From assembly GCF_007750395.1 (NCBI RefSeq), contig NZ_CP036281.1, positions 1,699,001 through 1,763,000 of the forward strand: 64,000 bases of DNA, written 5' to 3'. The notes under the pieces are model-generated. The model was not told the origin of the DNA and ran no database searches. It was given only the letters and a program-made list of their open reading frames with translations. The translations under genes and the position numbers were made by a program. Source of the stretch: Polystyrenella longa. GTDB taxonomy: Bacteria; Planctomycetota; Planctomycetia; Planctomycetales; Planctomycetaceae. This document shows, in pieces, positions 59,788 through 64,000 of this stretch. The first letter of the stretch is position 1. Every line of letters starts with the position of its first letter.

Positions 59788-62700
59788 ATGTTTGAAAAAG
59801 TCTCACAGGATGCTGCTTTTGTTTCCGGGGAACATGATGTTCTCACCTTCTGGAACAAGCACCAGATTTTCAAATCACTCCGTGAAAAGAACGCCGGAAA
59901 ACCCAAATGGTCGTTTCTCGACGGCCCGATTACGGCCAACAATCCGATGGGGGTCCACCACGCTTGGGGGCGAACTTACAAAGACGCCTTTCAGCGTTAT
60001 CACGCCATGTGCGGTCGTGAACTCCGCTACCAGAACGGTTTCGATTGCCAGGGACTTTGGGTGGAAGTCGAAGTTGAACGCTCCTTCGGGTTACCTACCA
60101 AAACGGCTATCGCGGAATACGGAATCGACAAGTTCGTCAACGCCTGTAAAAAGCGGGTTCTGACATTCGCTGCCCGCCAAACCGAACAATCGGTCCGTCT
60201 CGGATACTGGATGGACTGGGACCGGCCCGACCAACTCCGTAGTCTGGCCGAGCACATCGATAACGACGACGAAGTTGAATATCAGCTTCCTGCAGGGGAG
60301 ACCGTGACCGATAAAGCCTCGACTATCGTTTCGAAGCTTGGCAATCCGGAGTGGGGCGGAAGTTATTTCACCTTCTCCACTGAAAATAACGAGACGATCT
60401 GGACCTTCCTGAAAAAATGCTTCGAGCGAGGTAAAGTCTATCGTGGCCACGACGTCATGCCCTGGTCGGGGCGTGGAGGCAGCGCTTACAGCCAGATGGA
60501 AGTCGCCGATGGCCGAAAGCTGACGACGCACCGTTCGCTGTTCGTCCGTTTCCCGCTCAAAGATAAAGAAAACGAATACCTGCTGATCTGGACCACCACT
60601 CCGTGGACGTTAACCAGTAACGTCGCGGCGGCGATCAATCCCGATCTCGAATATGTCCGTCTACAGTCCAAACGAGACGACGCAATCTATTACTTCGCCA
60701 AAGAGAACCTGGAGTATCAACGACTCTCTCGCGAATTCAAAGAAGGCTTTGGTCGTCCTGAATGGAGTTGGCCGAAGGACGTTCCCAAACTCAAATCCAT
60801 CGCGCAGATATTCAAAGAGCAGGGGGGCTATGAAGTCCTCGGAACGCTCAAAGGCTCTGAGATGGTGGGCTGGGAATATGAAGGTCCCTTCGACGACCTT
60901 CCCGCGCAGCAACAACCGGGCGGTTACCCTGAAGACAAAAACCTGCTCGACAAATCGGGCGTCAGTTGCCACCGAGTCCTGGATGGTGGTCGCGATATGA
61001 AAGGGCAACCCCTGGTCGTCGCCGGCGAGGGTACAGGCATCGTCCATACAGCCCCTGGTTGTGGTGACGTCGACCATACTCTCGGACAGGAAAACAACAT
61101 TGTCAGCATCGCTCCCCTGGGCGAAGATGGTTGCTTCATGGAAGGCTTCGGTGAATTCACCGGCCGCGAAGCCATCGATCCTAACACAATCGACTTTGTC
61201 TTCTCGAAACTGAAAGAGAAACATCTCCTCGTCTACACCGAGACCTACCCGCACATCTATCCGCACTGCTGGCGAACGGGCGATGAACTTGTCTTCCGAT
61301 TGGTCGACGAGTGGTTCATCAATATGGACTGGCGGGAAGAGATCAAAGATGTCACGCGGCAGATCAATTGGTTACCTAAAAACGTACAGGGTGAAGAGCG
61401 AGAACTCGAATGGCTCTCTAACATGCGCGACTGGATGATCTCCAAGAAAAGGTTCTGGGGATTGGCGCTACCGATCTGGGTTGATGAGGAAACGGGTGAC
61501 TTCGAGGTCATCGGTTCTCTCGCCGAACTCAAGGAACGAGCGGTCGAAGGATGGGATGAGTTCGAAGGGCACACTCCGCACCGACCCTGGATCGATAAAG
61601 TGAAAATCCAGAACCCGAACAACGGCAACATCATGTCGCGCGTTGAAGATGTCGGTAATCCCTGGCTCGACGCGGGGATCGTTCCGTTCTCCACCATGAG
61701 TTTCAATCGTGATAAAGAGGCGTGGAAAGAATGGTATCCCGCCGACTTCGTCACGGAATGTTTCCCTGGCCAGTTCCGGAACTGGTTCTATGCGTTGCTG
61801 TCGATGGGGACGATGATGGATAACAGCCCTCCATTCAAAACCCTGCTCGGTCACCGTCTCGTTATGAACGAGGAAGGGAAACCGATGCACAAATCGGACG
61901 GAACCGCGATCTGGTTTGAAGAAGCAGCGGAACAACTGGGTGTAGATACCCTTCGCTGGTTGTACATGGCTCAGAATCCGGCCAACGATTTACGATTTGG
62001 AACACGCCATCCAGATCAACCTGTCACTTTGCAAACAGTCGATGGACCCGTAACAGAAACACTCGAGGGGGTGCCTACCTGCAGTGTATCCAGTAAATCG
62101 GCCGACGAAATCCGTCGTCAGATTCTGATTCCTCTGTGGAATTCATACGCCTTCTTCGTGAACTACGCCCGGCTGGACGAGTTCGATACAAAGGCCGTCG
62201 AAGTGCCCGTCGCCGATCGGCCCGAAATCGACCGTTGGGTCCTCTCGAATTTACAGGTCCTCGTGAAGGAAGTGAATGCAGGGTTTGAGAATTACGATAC
62301 CGCTTCTGTCTGCGAAAAGGCGACGAAGTTTATCGACGAACTTTCCAACTGGTACATCCGTCGTAACCGACGTCGCTTCTGGCGTTCTCAAAATGCGGGC
62401 GACACCGACAAGTTGGCAGCCTACCAGACATTGTACACCGTCTTGACGACAGTCAGTAAACTGCTGGCTCCAATCATTCCCTTCGTCACCGAGAGAATGT
62501 ATCGCAACCTGGTCTTGAACAACGTCGACAATGCGCCCGAGTCGGTTCACCTGTGCGATTATCCACAAGCGGATGAATCTTTAATCGATGAAGACTTGAA
62601 CCGCAGCGGAGCATTGGCGCAACTCGTCGTCAAACTGGGACACAAACTTCGCGAAGAAGCGAATCAGCGTGTTCGGCAACCTCTGGCTGAGCTGAAATAC

Positions 62701-63339
62701 GCTACCGCAACGGCAGATCAGGCCGTGGCGATTGCCAACCTGACCGATGTCATTAAGGAAGAGCTGAACGTCAAACAGTTGACCCCGGCTGATAACCTGG
62801 ATGCGCTAGTGAGTTATCATTATAAACCGAATTTGAAAACACTCGGTCCCAAATACGGCAAACTGCTCAAGCTGCTTCGGGAGAAATTACCCGAAGTCGG
62901 CGATGACATGCTGGGTCCGTTACGTCGGGGAGAATCGGTAACCATCGAGTTGGAAGGCAATGAAATCTCGTTCGATCCGGAAGACGTTCTCGTCAGTACG
63001 GAGCAGTCGGCCGAATGGTTCTGCAACGACGAGCAGGGCGTGCAAATCGCTCTCTCGACTGTGCTGACCGAGGAGCTGAAGCTGGAAGGAGCCGCCCGCG
63101 ACTTTGTCCGTCAGGTTCAGCAGCTTCGTAAAGAGGCCGACCTCGAAATCGAAGACCGGATTAATATCCATTACTTCTCCGCAGACGACTCCGTTACCAC
63201 CGCCATCGAAGGTTGGACCGACTACATCCAATCCGAAACTTTAGCCGACAGCATCTCCAAAGCAACAGCGGCAAATGGAGACGCGAAAGAGGTCGTCATC
63301 GGCGAGGCCAAAGCCACGGTTTGGATCGCGAAGGTATAG
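59788..63339 (+). CDS. ileS: isoleucyl-tRNA synthetase
   Basis: An 1183-residue class Ia synthetase that charges tRNA-Ile. The N-terminus has [26 protein letters not shown] (HIGH motif as HHAWG). The editing domain includes [18 protein letters not shown] and [15 protein letters not shown]. The second signature reads [14 protein letters not shown] in the place where KMSKS is usual. The tRNA-binding C-terminal region contains [20 protein letters not shown]. It is longer than E. coli IleRS. The start ATG 59788 gives the expected N-terminus. Confidence 0.93.
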   Translation: MFEKVSQDAAFVSGEHDVLTFWNKHQIFKSLREKNAGKPKWSFLDGPITANNPMGVHHAWGRTYKDAFQRYHAMCGRELRYQNGFDCQGLWVEVEVERSFGLPTKTAIAEYGIDKFVNACKKRVLTFAARQTEQSVRLGYWMDWDRPDQLRSLAEHIDNDDEVEYQLPAGETVTDKASTIVSKLGNPEWGGSYFTFSTENNETIWTFLKKCFERGKVYRGHDVMPWSGRGGSAYSQMEVADGRKLTTHRSLFVRFPLKDKENEYLLIWTTTPWTLTSNVAAAINPDLEYVRLQSKRDDAIYYFAKENLEYQRLSREFKEGFGRPEWSWPKDVPKLKSIAQIFKEQGGYEVLGTLKGSEMVGWEYEGPFDDLPAQQQPGGYPEDKNLLDKSGVSCHRVLDGGRDMKGQPLVVAGEGTGIVHTAPGCGDVDHTLGQENNIVSIAPLGEDGCFMEGFGEFTGREAIDPNTIDFVFSKLKEKHLLVYTETYPHIYPHCWRTGDELVFRLVDEWFINMDWREEIKDVTRQINWLPKNVQGEERELEWLSNMRDWMISKKRFWGLALPIWVDEETGDFEVIGSLAELKERAVEGWDEFEGHTPHRPWIDKVKIQNPNNGNIMSRVEDVGNPWLDAGIVPFSTMSFNRDKEAWKEWYPADFVTECFPGQFRNWFYALLSMGTMMDNSPPFKTLLGHRLVMNEEGKPMHKSDGTAIWFEEAAEQLGVDTLRWLYMAQNPANDLRFGTRHPDQPVTLQTVDGPVTETLEGVPTCSVSSKSADEIRRQILIPLWNSYAFFVNYARLDEFDTKAVEVPVADRPEIDRWVLSNLQVLVKEVNAGFENYDTASVCEKATKFIDELSNWYIRRNRRRFWRSQNAGDTDKLAAYQTLYTVLTTVSKLLAPIIPFVTERMYRNLVLNNVDNAPESVHLCDYPQADESLIDEDLNRSGALAQLVVKLGHKLREEANQRVRQPLAELKYATATADQAVAIANLTDVIKEELNVKQLTPADNLDALVSYHYKPNLKTLGPKYGKLLKLLREKLPEVGDDMLGPLRRGESVTIELEGNEISFDPEDVLVSTEQSAEWFCNDEQGVQIALSTVLTEELKLEGAARDFVRQVQQLRKEADLEIEDRINIHYFSADDSVTTAIEGWTDYIQSETLADSISKATAANGDAKEVVIGEAKATVWIAKV

Positions 63340-63377
63340 AATGGCTGAAAGTACGTCAGCCTAGAATTGACTTCTAA

Positions 63378-64000
63378 TGTATATTCCGCAATCTTTTCGT
63401 GAAACAGATGTAGATATCCTACATGATTTTATCGAGGAACATAGTTTTGCTACGTTAATCACACAGCAGAATGACGAGCCATTTTCCACTCACGTTCCTC
63501 TACTTCTGGATCGTACTCAAGGGCAGTTCGGTAGGTTGATTGGCCACTTCGCGACTGCGAACCCACATAGTGAAACTAAGCCCGGTCAGTCAGTACTATC
63601 CATTTTTCACGGACCTCATGCCTATATTTCACCGACTTGGTATCAAGAGTCGAATACTGTTCCCACATGGAATTATCTTGCCGTTCACACTTATGGTCGT
63701 TACCAGCCGGTTCATGAATCTGCTCAACTTCTAAAAATCCTCACGCAATATGTCGAACGCTATGAATCGGACCAATCCTCTCCTTGGACGATGCAAAACA
63801 ATTCCTCTGATTTTATCGAGAAATTATTACCAATGATTGTGGGGTTCACGATTGATATTGAGCGGATCGAAGGCAAGTTTAAATTAAGTCAAAATCACTC
63901 TATCCAACGCAGGAAGAACGTTGTTCAGTTTTTGAAACAACAGAATGATCCTGATTCACAAAACATAGCGAGCTTGATGGAGTCAGATTTGTGTTCTCCT
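63378..64000 (+). CDS. PaiB-like FMN-binding regulator (C-terminus beyond window)
   Basis: The first 207 residues of a protein that continues beyond the window. It starts MYIPQSFRETDVDILHDFIE and has GPHAYISPTWYQESNTVPTW with NYLAVHTYGRY, the hallmark of the PaiB / FMN-binding negative transcriptional regulator family, which binds a flavin. The C-terminal part (IEGKFKLSQNHSIQRRKNVV) also fits. The start is ATG at 63378, 38 bases after ileS. The biological role in this organism is unknown. Confidence 0.9.

Overview
The window looks like the chromosome of a planctomycete (Planctomycetota, probably the Planctomycetaceae side; the genus is an inference). The signs are Tat-exported DUF1501 proteins, a paired DUF1549/DUF1553 cytochrome-domain protein, a formylglycine sulfatase, a PhoD-type phosphatase and small lineage-type proteins, with moderate GC content outside a more AT-rich central stretch.

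Left core, 1-22350: a partial DUF1501 gene, a methyltransferase, a DUF1445 hydro-lyase-like gene, two tandem CarH-like regulators that appear to have lost the cobalamin ligand, a UvsE endonuclease fused to a GIY-YIG domain, and TspO. A tight five-gene lipid operon follows (FAD oxidoreductase, DUF1365, two cyclopropane-synthase-type methyltransferases, DUF1295). Then come a DUF1553/DUF1501 pair, a phosphatidylserine decarboxylase and synthase pair, a zinc metallopeptidase and a glycogen branching enzyme that ends in a bidirectional terminator.

Central island, 22354-48119 (about 25.8 kb): an integrative element bounded by a perfect 19-bp direct repeat. The right copy is the 3' end of an intact tRNA-Ser(UGA) gene. 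A large serine recombinase lies at the left end. An excisionase-like gene and a tyrosine integrase lie at the right end. The cargo has three parts. (a) 25.3-31.6 kb holds an array of four toxin C-terminus/immunity cassettes joined by repeated pretoxin sequence: a ParB-like or unknown toxin, a YwqJ-like deaminase with YwqK-like immunity, a nucleotidyltransferase-fold toxin, and a HYD1-type ADP-ribosyltransferase with DUF6881-type immunity. A small proline-rich ORF is repeated convergently at each cassette boundary. A truncated transposase has cut off the toxin's delivery region. (b) 33.8-40.2 kb is AT-rich and holds a tandem duplication of a double-CXXCG (SitI6-like) immunity gene, small membrane or lipoprotein genes, and fragments of repeated sequence between them. 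(c) 40.4-46.7 kb looks like element backbone: small membrane proteins, a truncated protease, and a DUF1257 / DUF2997 / Ycf46-type AAA ATPase / DUF3150-like module.

Right core, 48103-64000: tRNA-Ser, tRNA-Arg(CCU), a PhoD-like phosphatase, a sulfatase, a NirB-like FAD reductase, a double amidohydrolase whose second half has lost its metal ligands, a strongly acidic protein, purine nucleoside phosphorylase, isoleucyl-tRNA synthetase and a partial PaiB-like gene.

All family assignments are from reading the translations by eye; no database search was run.
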